Shown: positions 34,637 through 47,828 of the stretch, in pieces
Layout: every line of letters begins with the position of its first letter
Position numbering within the stretch: position 1 is the stretch's first letter
The notes under the pieces: model-generated
Database searches by the model: none
Seen by the model: only the letters and a program-made list of their open reading frames with translations
What the model was told of the DNA's origin: nothing
Position numbers and translations under genes: made by a program
From: Umbelopsis isabellina
Lineage: Eukaryota > Mucoromycota > Umbelopsidomycetes > Umbelopsidales > Umbelopsidaceae
DNA: 64,000 nucleotides
Assembly (NCBI GenBank): GCA_016758905.1
Contig: JAEPQZ010000006.1
Location: 248,001 to 312,000 of the forward strand
Direction: 5' to 3'

Positions 34637-36265
34637 CTACTTGTACAATTTGTTAAATTCTCTACCAATCAACATACGACGGATCTCGCTGGTACCAGCA
34701 CCAATCTCATAGAGCTTTGCGTCTCTAAGAATTCGGCCAGTAGGGAAATCATTAATGTAACCATTACCACCAAGGCACTGAATAGCATCCAAAGCAACTT
34801 CGGTTGCTCGTTCAGCAGAGTATAAGATGACGCCGGCGCAGTCCTTGTTGCTGACTTGACCATTGTCGCAGGCACGTGCGACTGCATAAACGTAAGCGCG
34901 CGATGCATTCAACTTGGTATACATATCAGCCAGCTTGCCCTGAACCAACTGGAATTCACCAATGGGTTGTCCAAACTGCTTGCGGTCATGAACGTATGGA
35001 ATAGTGATGTCGAGAGCAGCTTGCATCAATCTTTAGAGGTTGTTAAAGTCAGTAACTAATTAATTATCATTGGCGCAATGGTTATAAATGCTTTACCCCA
35101 AGGGTCCACCTGACAGGACAAGTCTCTCCAAGTCTAATCCGCTCATGAGAACATATACACCTTTACCAACTGCTCCCAAAACATTCTCGGCTGGAAAGCG
35201 AATGATTGAGTTAGAAAAAATGTACCATTATCTTGCCAGACACAGTCGCATTCATCGACAAAACTGGGTCCAAACCCTATTGTAGCACATATACCTGGAA
35301 CTTCACAATCCTCAAAGATCAACTCGCATGTATTTGAGCCGCGCATGCCAAGCTTGTCCAATTTTTGAGCGGTGGAGAAACCCTTGAAGCCCTGTAAAAT
35401 ATCTACGTTAATAAGATGCGCTATATAAACTGAACCAGTCGAGTCGGCGCCGATCTCTTCACCTTTTCAACCAGGAATGCAGTAATGCCTCGTGCACCAG
35501 CTTGCAGATCGGTTTTGGCGTATACGACCAAGACATCTGCATCTGGTCCATTCGTAATCCAAAACTTGTTTCCGTTAAGGATATATTTATCTCCCTTCTT
35601 TTCAGCACGCAACTTCATACTAGTTACATCAGATCCGGAGCCTGGTTCAGACATAGCTAAGGCACCAACATGATCACCGCTGATAAGCTTTGGCAAATAC
35701 TTTTGCTTTTGCTCTTCGTTTCCATTTCTAACAATCTGATTGACACAAAGGTTGGAGTGGGCACCGTAACTAAGTGCAACTGAACCGCTTGCTCGGGAAA
35801 TTTCCTCCATGACAAAGGTATGTTCAGTGTAGCCCAAATTCAAACCACCATATTTCTCAGGTGCTGTGACACCAAGAAGACCCATATCACCAAACTTCTT
35901 CCACATATCCATGGGGAAAGCATTCTCCTTGTCAATTTGCTCTGCTCGAGGAGCCAGCTCATTTTGAGCAAAGTCATGTACAGCTTCTCTAAGCTAAGAG
36001 TAATGTCAGTTGATGTGAAGAGTAACTCTATGCCCTTATTACTGCGTATTGCATACCTCCATTTGTTCATTGCTTAATCCAGCTACTGCAGCGTTATAAG
36101 CAGCTGATACCAAGGTTCTTTGATGGAGAGCAGGGCGGACCCATGCTTGTGAACTCTGGAAAGGTGCAGAATTTGGATATATCAATGGATCTGTGCAATA
36201 ATGATCATATAGCCTCAAGTGATCTTTACCTGCTTTATAGAACGAGATATTATGGACGACAACAT
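34637..36265 (-). CDS. IVD: Isovaleryl-CoA dehydrogenase, mitochondrial
   Basis: Six exons (36230-36265, 36057-36155, 35463-35993, 35295-35391, 35097-35190, 34637-35030) give 416 residues. The N-terminal 45 residues are basic, hydroxylated and free of acids, as for a mitochondrial presequence. Acyl-CoA dehydrogenase signatures follow in order: '[13 protein letters not shown]', '[13 protein letters not shown]' , '[18 protein letters not shown]', '[16 protein letters not shown]', '[15 protein letters not shown]' and '[20 protein letters not shown]'. The Glu of 'LDLERL' (about residue 276) is the catalytic base position typical of isovaleryl-CoA dehydrogenases rather than straight-chain enzymes, which use a Glu near the C-terminus. 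Role: FAD-dependent oxidation of isovaleryl-CoA in leucine breakdown, with electrons passed to ETF. Confidence 0.94.
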
Positions 36266-36894
36266 GACTGCACAATATAAAAAAAGGTAGAAAAAGTGGT
36301 GAGGTGAAAAAGAGGGCGAAAAGAACTATTCAAGTTTCCCACGCGCTCTAAATTTTCAACGTCACCCCGCCAGCGCATTCTGTCCCTGAATTCAGTGTCC
36401 GCTATATGAAAGTTGGAATGGCTGGCTGACTGTCTGGCTCGCAAGCCGCCCAGCGCAATTGAGGCTTGCAATGCAGCCTGCTTAACAAGCCCTATCTATG
36501 GCTTCGCAATTATGTGGGCAAAGGTATTCAATGACATTGAAAAATCTCATTATTACAGAATTATTCGTGTCATCTCAGCTTTGATCCAAACACTGTGCTG
36601 GAGTCGCGAAATATTTATGCACAAATTATGTTGTTTAGCCTGAGTTACTTGTCTTTACCGATGAACTGGATATCTAAGAAGATTGGCTTGGCTTGGCTGA
36701 GCGGGTAGCACGGGAGTACGTTGTGCCTTACCTATCCTTAGCAATCCAGTTTTGCCTCCGGTTACACAGTCTACCACATCGGAGTACAATCAGCGAATAC
36801 GATTCGCTTATCCCATCATTGAGGAATATTACTCTACTTCTTTTACCTTTCCTTCTTTTTAACCACACCTCCATTCCTTTCAAACACGCACTAA
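36266..36894. promoter_or_regulatory. Divergent promoter region of IVD and a small protein gene
   Basis: A 629-bp region between two divergent start codons. The plus side ends in a strongly pyrimidine-rich tract before the ATG at 36895. No clear TATA element. Confidence 0.4.
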
Positions 36895-37224
36895 ATGGGT
36901 ATCCTCGATAGAGTCAAAGCACAAATCGAAGTATGGAGAATCGAGAAATACACCAAGCGTAGAGACGTTACTACTCCTGACTTTGAGCGCAAAGGTATTG
37001 CTTTTCATTCCATCCTTCAGTTTCACAAGGACCCAGACTAATTAAGCTTTTTCTCGAGGATAGATGCGGATTATTACCGAGACCATTATCAAAATGGGGT
37101 CTACCTATCTGCAAATGGGCAACCTAATCAGGGTAGCCAAAGCATAGGCAGACGAACCACGCTTATTCGCAAGAAAAGCGAGAGAATTGTTCGATGCTCC
37201 GAAGTGTACAATACCACCCAATAA
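36895..37224 (+). CDS. Small charged hypothetical protein
   Basis: Two exons (36895-36994, 37064-37224) joined by a 69-bp GT-AG intron give 86 residues. The N-terminal half is strongly charged and probably helical ('ILDRVKAQIEVWRIEKYTKR'), followed by Tyr-rich and Arg/Ser-rich sequence. A C/T-rich leader precedes the ATG and the intron is well formed, which supports a real gene. No family is recognised. It could be a small regulatory subunit or mitochondrial factor, but nothing in the sequence decides. Confidence 0.6.
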
Positions 37225-37476
37225 ACCCCCCTCTTCACCTGTCCTCCCTACTCTTCTTCAACCAGCTATACTATTCCAGCCATCTTAGGAATGCTCGCAA
37301 CTGACATTCGCATCTCTGGGATTCTTTTGTGTTCCTGGCTGGAATGTTTTCCACCATTTTCAACGTTACATTTTTAAATATAATAAAAATTTCTTTTCAG
37401 GCAATTGGTCCTGTGCAGGAGCACGCGAGCCACACATTTCGGGTGTTTAAACTTTTTCCCTTTGTACCATATTGGC

Positions 37477-38829
37477 ATGGTATGTACTTGCGGCTGCGAT
37501 CTGAATCGATATGACAATACCGCTTACTAACTTCACTTTTATATAGTCAACGAGGACTAGACGGCGGCAAATACAGGCAAGCGAGCGCGAACTTGTATTG
37601 ATTCCTACTGTCTTTTACACTAACGCGTGACATTCGTGCGAACAGGACGAAGAAGATTATGCTGAATCATCCACCTCAACCTCACAGCGTGAAGCAAAGA
37701 GGTCGCGCCTTCCGGAATCAACCTATGATGAAATAGACTCACAGATGACTTTGGAGCAGTCGTCACAGGTATTATATTAACCATTTTATCTACAAATAGT
37801 ATTAGCTTTTCAGTCAAATCTTACAATGGCTCCCCAGGATCTCGAGCGTAAAGTGAATGACACAGTCAGATATGCACTAGCATGCGAACACAGAAAGCAA
37901 ATTATTCGAAGAGATGATATAGCAAAAAAAGGTATCTATTCTACCTTTTTTGTTCCTTTAGCTTGCAGCAGGTATAGATAAAATTATTTCTGCTTGTCAA
38001 ATCAGTCCTAGGTAGCAGTTCCCGGGCATTTCCAGTAATTTTCGAGAAGACTCAAAAGAAATTAAGACATCTCTTTGGCATGGAATTGACTGAGCTAGCA
38101 TCGAAGGAGAAACCTACTGCAGCTGGGGCCAAAAAAAGTAAGACTTACGCAGGATGTTTATTTAACTAAGGCGAACAGCAAGATTCATTAATGTATATCG
38201 CATAGCTCAAAAAGCTGAACACAAAGCCGCCACATCTAAAGCGTATATATTACGCAATATACTGCCAGAAGAGCAGAATGATCCAGATATAATACATCAT
38301 ACCGACGAAGAGCACGAGTCTACTGGATTGCTATATATAATATTAGCATTGCTGTTTGTGAATGAGCAAACTATGGATGATGGTAAAACCAAGCACCTAT
38401 CAAAGTTACATAAGCAAAACTTGCTTACCAACGCTACAATATTTTAGAAACTCTGACAGCACATTTGGACCGACTACGTGTCCCAAATGAATCTGAAAGC
38501 TTTGGCGATAGACCCAAGGTTTTGGATGGATATGTGAGACAGGGCTATTTAGCACGCCAGAAATTGGCTTTGGAGAGCAATCAGTCAGATAGAGCTGTTT
38601 TTCAGTATTCGTGGGGACCTCGTTCCAAGGCTGAGATACCAGAACAGAATATGGTCGGGTTTATATCAAGCGTAAGTAACTGAATTACTAGAGACATTAA
38701 TATAGCTGTAGGTAACATTTACTTATCCAAATATTGGCGTTCTAAATGTTCTAGGTCTACAACGTACAAGGAAATGAGCTAGATAAGTTACAAGATTCAA
38801 TCTACAAAGCAGCAGCTATCGATACGTGA
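37477..38829 (+). CDS. NSE3: SMC5-SMC6 complex subunit Nse3 (MAGE domain)
   Basis: Exons 37547-37576, 37646-37768, 37838-37931, 38006-38137, 38206-38382, 38448-38671 and 38755-38829, preceded by a possible ATG-only exon (37477-37479), give 285 residues. A MAGE homology domain spans about residues 55-280: 'LERKVNDTVRYALACEHRK', 'RRDDIAKKVLG', 'VIFEKTQKKLRHLFGMEL', 'AYILRNILP', 'GLLYIILALLFVNEQTM' and the second winged helix 'VLDGYVRQGYLARQK', then 'YSWGPRSKAEI'. In yeasts Nse3 binds Nse1 and Nse4 and bridges them to DNA and the Smc5/6 heads in recombinational repair. The N-terminus 'STRTRRRQIQ' plus acidic/Ser-rich sequence is a usual lead-in. The third exon may start 25 bp earlier at a second in-frame acceptor (37812/37813). 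Start is the uncertain part. Confidence 0.88.
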
Positions 38830-38843
38830 TGGGGCTGCCAAAA

Positions 38844-39543
38844 TCAATCTTCTTGTTGGTCGAAAAACGGTCGCAACATTTCTGCTTCTACTCTCATCTC
38901 GTCTATTGTACGCGCCTTTCTATCTTTGCTATCAACTCCACCCATAGTTGCAGCCTTTTTTCCATCCAACTCATCATAGATTTCATCATTATTTGCCCAA
39001 TCATCGGCCGTTCGTGGTATGATGTGCATATGTACATGTGGTACCTGTATAAACCTAGTATAAATCAATTGTTCCTTATAAGCTTTCGATGATCTAGTGA
39101 ATGTCATTTTTACCGTCTGTCCGGCCTGTGCACCATCCTGCATTGCCAGTGTGAGTGAAGTGCCATTAAACACCTTTTCGATCACTTTACCAATCTTTTG
39201 AGCACTCAGTATCATATCGGTTGCTTCATCACTGGACATATCTGCAAACCGAGGGAGGACACGTCTAGGGATGACCAGCACATCTAATATGAAAGTCAAG
39301 TAAATCGTCAAACATTTAACAGTTCAAGACTGAATAATTCTAGCTTTAGTCGGTGCTATATAAAAAGGATACGACCCCTACGTTCATATTAGCATTCATA
39401 TTGTAGAAGCAATGACAGAACTGCTACAATTTGACTTACGGAGTGATGGGTTTGAGGTTCACCAGACCAAGGCAAAACCTGCTCTTGAAGAATATCTGGT
39501 TCTCACAAAGTTTGTGTGGGCCAAAGTTGTATAGTTTTTGCAT
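38844..39543 (-). CDS. HNT2: FHIT-like diadenosine triphosphate hydrolase (HIT family)
   Basis: Exons 39440-39543, a 5-nt microexon 39373-39377, 39114-39283 and 38844-39044 give 159 residues. The N-terminus reads 'YNFGPHKLCENQIFFKS' and 'LGLVNLKPITPGHVLVIP', which is the canonical FHIT start; the P-G-H part needs the microexon. Then come 'FADMSSDEATDMILSAQK', 'GTSLTLAMQDGAQAGQT' and the HIT triad 'HVHMHIIP' at residues 96-103, the middle His (98) being the nucleophile. A 40-residue acidic/basic C-terminal helix ends it. The enzyme splits Ap3A and related dinucleotides to AMP plus the other nucleotide. It is divergent from MAD1, with 126 bp between the start codons, and its 3' end nearly abuts that of NSE3 (14 bp between stops). 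Confidence 0.92.
39373..39377 (-). other. Five-nucleotide microexon of the FHIT homologue
   Basis: On the minus strand the bases GGGTC are flanked by an AG acceptor (GTAG) and a GT donor (GTATCC). Including them joins exon 1 (ending in phase 2 after 'ITP') to exon 3 (starting with two bases of His) in frame and restores the P-G-H-V-L-V segment that is invariant in FHIT proteins. Without it the two exons do not join in frame. Flanking introns are 62 and 89 bp. Confidence 0.8.
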
Positions 39544-39669
39544 TACAAGTGAATCTCTTCAAGATCTAATAGCGAAATTCAACGTCACTGAACAGGGCAA
39601 AGTTGCGCGCCAAAAATTTCCTGCTTCTTCACAGAGAAAGAAAGAATTGTCCGCTCTAGCTTGCTCGTT

Positions 39670-42600
39670 ATGACCTCGTCTGTCATGGATGGGGATCCTG
39701 CAAACATTGATCGCTCCACCCAGAACTTGTTGGAGTCGTCTTTTCAATTGTCGAATGCTTTAACAAATGGCGAAGCTGATTCTGATCACAATATATTTCA
39801 GTCTGCTGCAACAGAGTCACTGCAGAGACTCACTGTAAGTTACTAACTTTATACAACGACAGACATTGCCCATTGGCGCAGACACAAGGGTGTTGTTTGA
39901 CCAGGAAACTTACTTATTATTTAATACAGAATCACTCAACAAAACGGCCGCGTCTTACTCGCGAATCAGTGTTTCGTTTTGGACGATCTAGGCCACAAGC
40001 TGATACCATGCCAGCTTCACCCTCGCCACCACCGGCTCAAGGTAGCACGTTATTTCAACATGAAGGTCCTGTATGCAATATCTTTTTTGCTGACATTTAT
40101 TGCAGAGGAAAAACTAGCCGAAGTTCGAACACTGCTGGATGAACTTCGCCTTCAATTAATGGCAGTCCAGAGCGACAAGGCTATGTTGGAATCCACTTTT
40201 GCTGCAGAGAAAGCCGAATTGCTTAGATCCATTCACGAAGTAGTGGACGGGAAAACGGTACGACTTTCTGCAAGCTTTTTGCTTGCTCAACTTTCTGCTC
40301 TTACTGACATGAGCACTTTTAGGAAGCGGAATCTCGTGCGGTTTATCATTTTCAGCAAGTCGATCAATTAAAAAAGAGTCTGAAAGAGGTGCAAAACGAT
40401 TTTGATGAACTCAAGGTATGATTTTACTGATTCGAGCCAATTCCCATTGAGTTGAAAGTCGTTAACCAATGCACACATACAGATGCAGAAGGAGACTGAA
40501 CGGAGGAAATTATCGACCGAAAACAGTGAAATGAAGGAAGAATTACAAAGTGTTAAGCGCGAATTTGATTCAGCTCGACAAGATTGGCAATTGAAAGAGG
40601 CGGAATACAAGCGAGAGCAAGAACGGATGAACGCTACGATAGAAGTTTTCAATATACAAGTAAGTACCTTGTTGACTATTCTGCTCCATGCTTCTCTCAC
40701 TGTTATATAACCCTATCACCCTAGAACCAGCAATCATCAGATCTATTGCAGGCTCAACTAGAAGAAACGACAAGTACTATGTCTCGCTTAGCAGAGTGTG
40801 AAAAGCAGTTACAAACGTACCAGTCCCTTGACTTGAATCCAGATCACATAAAAAGCCTTGAAGAAGAATTGCACTGTATGTATTTTACTACTTTGTCTAG
40901 AATTTGATCAACAACTGATTAACACTTCCTTATCTTTAGCACATGTTTCCAATGCCCATAGACTGGAAAGGGAGAATGGAACGTTGACGCGAGACCTTCG
41001 ACATTACAAGGCGATCTATCAAAATGTGGAAAAGCTAAGAGAAGAGAAATATGCACTGGAGCATCAACTGCGGAGTATGACAATCTTCAAGGACAAAGCT
41101 ATGCGACTTGAAGTTGAGAATGCTATCCTGAAGCGAGAGCGGGCGGAATGGTATGTCAAGATACAATGAAGTGAAACTTTTATACAAGATTGTTAATTGA
41201 TCCGTTTCATTAGGGCATCATTTTTGGAAAATGCAGAAGATGTTGGCTTTACCACTCCCTATGCTGTATGCAGGGAATTAGCTAGTCTCCGTAGCGACAA
41301 GTCATCTGCTGCCAGTTTACAAGAGAGTATCACAGAGCTAACCAGCAATCAAGAAGCGCTGCTGGCAGACGCAGAGAAAAGGGTATGTTTGAGAATGATA
41401 TAGTGAAACGTAAGATGGAGCCCACAACAACTAACAATACGGATTTTAGATAATTGAGCTCCACCAACAAGTTCGAGAAAAGGAGAACCTTCGACAGGTT
41501 GATCAAGTCAATAGCAACATTTTGGTCAAGGACAAACAATTGTTACAAAAGGAAATCAATATTCTTAGAGAACAGCTTAAATCCTATGATATTGAAGAAA
41601 TCACTTATATGAGTGACCGCTACGATTCTGCCAAATCACAACGCCTCAATGAGCTAGAAGGTCTCATTGGACAATACCGTACGGAGATCGAGGCATTGCG
41701 CACAATGATGACAAGTGAACGAACAAGAGCTTTGCAGAACCAAACTGGCCAAAATGAGGAAAGCACCCCTACTCTTTTGGACTTGCCAACTGGAAATCAA
41801 ATCAAAGCAAGTTTGATAGACGCCACCAATGCCAAAATTAATTTAGCCAAAGGTACAGTTTGCAAAAAATGGCACAGAATATTTGCGGACTACTTTGCTA
41901 ACAAATGTATCTTTAGAGTTATCTGTCATGCAATCGGACTTGAAGTTCAAAACAATCGAGCTAGGCGCGTTGAAAAAGCAAGCCGATATATTACAAAACG
42001 CACTCATTATTGGAGGTGTAGATGAAGCCGTTTTGCGTAGCATTGCTGAAGTTCAACCGGCGACAGCCAATACAGCGACTGAAGATACCCTAATGATTGA
42101 AGATGATCAGCCGAAACAGAGAATCTTACAATTTAAAGATAATCCTGCTTCACGCGAGCAAGCTATACGCCAATCACTGCTAGATAATCTGAGAAAGGAG
42201 AACCAAGAATTAATTGCTCGCTTGCAACAAGGTCTAGAAAGTAATGATATGGAAGATGATGAGGGCCAGCCACAGTTGCCCAATCAAAGCTTCGTCAACC
42301 TTCAATCAGAAAATGAGCGATTGCATTCCATAATAGCTCAAAAAGAGAAGCGGATACTGAGGATGCAACAAGTATGGGCTACCAAGGTTCGAGAATACCA
42401 CGAAGCGGTAGCCAGTTTGCTAGGATACAAAGTTGACTTTTCAGCTGATGGCATGGTTCGGCTTGCGTCTATGTATGCAGACCCTAATGATATATCATTT
42501 GTCTTTAAATCATCAGAAAACGATCAAGGGACTCTGAAAATAGTTGGTGCTAATAAGGATGACTATATGAAGACTCTGGAAAGTAGCTACAATTACTGTG

Positions 42601-43167
42601 TCGTCGAAAGAGGAAGCATTCCAGCCTTCTTGAGTGCCGTTACCATGGAACTTATAGATTAGTAAGTGTCAAAAGCGGTTATAAGGAATAACAAGGTGCA
42701 TGAGATACTAATGCTTGTTTTCAAATAGTCAGAAGCATGATGATGGGGACCATGAAATGCTGGAGGAGGACGAGGAGGATGAAGTATATGGAGATGAGGA
42801 TGAAGATGACGAAAAAATCAGAATATTCGGGGAAGGAGAGCACTCAGGTTATAACGAACAAAATGATAATCCCAATTATGTTATGGAAGAAATTGACGAA
42901 TCCAGCGAAGACAATGTGTATGCTGAGTCAGATAGGTCTGATGTGGAGCAGCAAAAGTATGCTGAGGATGAGCCATTACAAGAGTATGTAGACACAGATG
43001 AAGAGGTCGAAGAAGACCTGCATACTGGGAGCGACGAGTTTGATCATGATAGCTTTGATGACGAAGAGGAAGATGATGATGGCGATGATGATGATGATGA
43101 AGCACCGGTCGTTGGGCAAGAGGAGCCGATACATTATGTGATAGACGACGATGATGATGATGAATAG
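39670..43167 (+). CDS. MAD1: Spindle assembly checkpoint protein Mad1
   Basis: Eleven exons (39670-39834, 39930-40041, 40106-40257, 40323-40415, 40483-40659, 40725-40875, 40940-41150, 41214-41382, 41450-41852, 41917-42661, 42729-43167) give 938 residues. Most of the protein is coiled coil. The C-terminal globular domain is diagnostic: 'VWATKVREYHEAVASLLGY', 'KVDFSADGMVRLASMYA', 'ISFVFKS' and 'RGSIPAFLSAVTMELID'. Mad1 recruits Mad2 to unattached kinetochores and delays anaphase. Two oddities: the position of the conserved RLK motif that contacts Bub1 reads R-M-Q, and after the normal end a separate exon adds about 145 very acidic residues with runs of D and E. The basic 'STKRPRLTRES' near residue 60 is a likely nuclear signal. 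Confidence 0.94.
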
Positions 43168-43292
43168 ATATTTTCTTCATCTTTGTAAAATAAAAGTAAC
43201 CATTCAAAATTTCCCTAAGAAATCGTCTCACCTTTTTCCTCACTCCCCTATAATTCTTGACCCGCACAAAACCTTCCTCTGCCAACTGTATC

Positions 43293-44142
43293 ATGTCCAC
43301 CACAACGACGACGCCAGCGAAAAAGACAATATCAATAGAGGAATGGGAGAAGAAGCTTGCGGACGTCAAGATAAATAAACAGTAATGTGATTGCATTGCT
43401 TAAGTATTGCCTAGCGTTTTCGTACTGACTCATGGGAAAATCTCCTTCACTGTAGAGATCTTAACAAACTTGTTATGAATTACTTGGTTGTTGAAGGATA
43501 CAAAGATGCTGCAGAACAGTTCAGCATTGAAAGTGGTTTGGCACCGATGGTCGATATTGCCTCGATACAGGACCGTATGGACATTCGACGAGCGGTGCAA
43601 TCTGGCAACGTGGATGCTGCCATTGAAAGAGTCAACGACCTCAACCCTGATGTAAGTAAAGCCGCCATAAACATCGTAGCAAAGCTTACTCTATAATTGC
43701 TAACCTTTGGATTATATTTCCGCTACAGATATTGGATACCAACCCTCATTTGTTCTTTCACTTGCAGCAGCAACGCCTCATAGAGTTGATACGCCGCGGG
43801 GAATTCGCAGAGGCTTTAGAGTTCGCTGCTGAAGAGATGGCTCCACGAGGGGAGGAAAATCCAGAGTTTCTAGAGGAACTTGAGCGTACAATGGCTTTGA
43901 TGGCTTTTGAAGATACGCGGCAGTCTCCTGTCAGCGATCTACTTCATCCCGCCCAACGCCAAAAGACAGCTTCCGAGCTCAATGCTGCTATCCTCACCAG
44001 CCAGAGTCAAGAGAAAGATCCCAAATTACCTAGTTTACTTCGAATGCTAGTTTGGAGCCAAAATCAACTGGATGAGCAAAGGATCAATTATCCAAGAATT
44101 GATAACTTTGGTACTGCTGATCTAGTCACTCGCGATTCGTAA
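43293..44142 (+). CDS. GID8: GID8-like LisH/CTLH/CRA protein of the GID/CTLH ubiquitin ligase
   Basis: Three exons (43293-43381, 43456-43651, 43729-44142) give 232 residues, the usual size. LisH: 'DLNKLVMNYLVVEGYKDAA' at about 31-50; CTLH: 'IQDRMDIRRAVQSGNVDAA' with 'LNPDILDTNPHLFFHLQQQ'; CRA: 'IELIRRGEFAEALEFA' and 'LERTMALMAFE', 'PVSDLLHPAQRQKTASELN'. In yeast Gid8 is the scaffold of the GID E3 ligase that degrades gluconeogenic enzymes when glucose returns; the animal equivalent is TWA1. The start codon lies only 125 bp after the MAD1 stop, so its promoter must overlap the end of MAD1. Confidence 0.95.
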
Positions 44143-44311
44143 ATAACCTTATTACCCTCCCGTCCCCTCTGAGATGATTATACATAAAAATGAATGAGCA
44201 AATTTGATATATATTATTTTACACTGACTGAAAGTTGTTTTTTGGGTGAGGGAATCCATACGTCAAAAAAGATAAGAAAAAAGGAAATCTACAGCTCCTT
44301 TAAATTAAGAT

Positions 44312-45388
44312 CTATTGTTTGTTAGCAGCTTCACGATGTTGATAGTCGTGAAGACGCAAAAGGTTCCTTTCCAACATGGCTACTGTCACTTTACCGACAG
44401 AGGGGACGAAGATAGAGGCATGTTGCTTGATATCATCTTCGAAGTTAGCAAAGGATGAAAAGTTGATAGCAATCACACCGTCTTTGAGTAGCTTTGAAGG
44501 GAGCTTGTAGTTTGCAACAGGTACACCAGTGATCACTACATCAGACTGAGGAACAACTTGCTCAAGAGTCATGTCGACATCCTCGACCTTGTGGGCCTGA
44601 AGTTTAATACCATCGCCACGAGTGAACATCTGGATACCAGTGATATCAACAGAGTACACCTTAGCACCGTCATTAGCAAGCATGGCAGCCAAAGGTCTGC
44701 CAACAATCTCGCTACGATTAATCACAGTGATTGTACGTCCGTACAAACGGTTACCATAAGGAAGAACGGCATTGTAAACACCGATATACTCCATGATCTA
44801 ATCCCGCCATAGATGTTAACATAAATTGTTGGTTTTAAGTAACAACTCTACGGTTACTTGCCTTCACGACTGCAAGAGGAGTGCAAGGAATAATGCATTT
44901 TGTGGTTTCATCTGTATCCAAAAATCGAATGTTGTGGTAGACATTGTAAATGTATTTGAATGTCAGACCTTCAACATCCTTATAAATGCTGACACAGTTC
45001 TGCAGATATTGGTCCTGCTTTCCCCCGAACACAGGGTAGTACACCATAATGCCATTGACAGATGCCTCGTCATTAGCTTCATCAATCTTTTGTTCAAGTT
45101 CCTGCTTGTCGACCTTGCGAAGTTCGAATTCGCAACCAGTCTCGGCGCAAGTCTTGGCAGTCCACTCGGCATACTTCATAGCAGCGGGATCCTCGTTTGC
45201 GAGGAACCCGACCAGCTTTGGCTTCACATTACGCTCCTTGATATCCTTCTTGATTTGATCACTGCATAAACCCGAGTTTAGTTTCGAGAAACATATATGA
45301 AACCAAGATACTGGCACAATGCTTACCGGAAGGAGGCAGAGACTTTGGAGGCCAAAACGGTCTTGCAAGATGCTACCGGTGCTGACAT
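44312..45388 (-). CDS. MTD1: NAD-dependent methylenetetrahydrofolate dehydrogenase
   Basis: Three exons (45327-45388, 44862-45261, 44312-44797) give 315 residues, matching yeast Mtd1 (320). Recognised blocks: 'KPKLVGFLANEDPAAMKYAEWT' in two halves, the substrate-site 'NGIMVYYPVFGGKQDQYLQN', 'KCIIPCTPLAVVK' and the NAD-site region 'ITVINRSEIVGRPLAAML' followed by 'DVVITGVP' and 'NFSSFANF'. It oxidises 5,10-methylene-THF to methenyl-THF in the cytosol, as a monofunctional enzyme (no synthetase domain). The second intron (44798-44861) starts with GC instead of GT ('GCAAGT'), which keeps the frame where no GT site does. Confidence 0.94.

Positions 45389-47828
<2,440 letters not shown>

Noticed and set aside
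42881-43396. A long minus-strand frame with many His residues opposite the end of MAD1
   Set aside because: It is the antisense of the Asp/Glu-rich tail (GAT/GAA repeats read as ATC/TTC and shifted to CAT); a shadow, not a gene.
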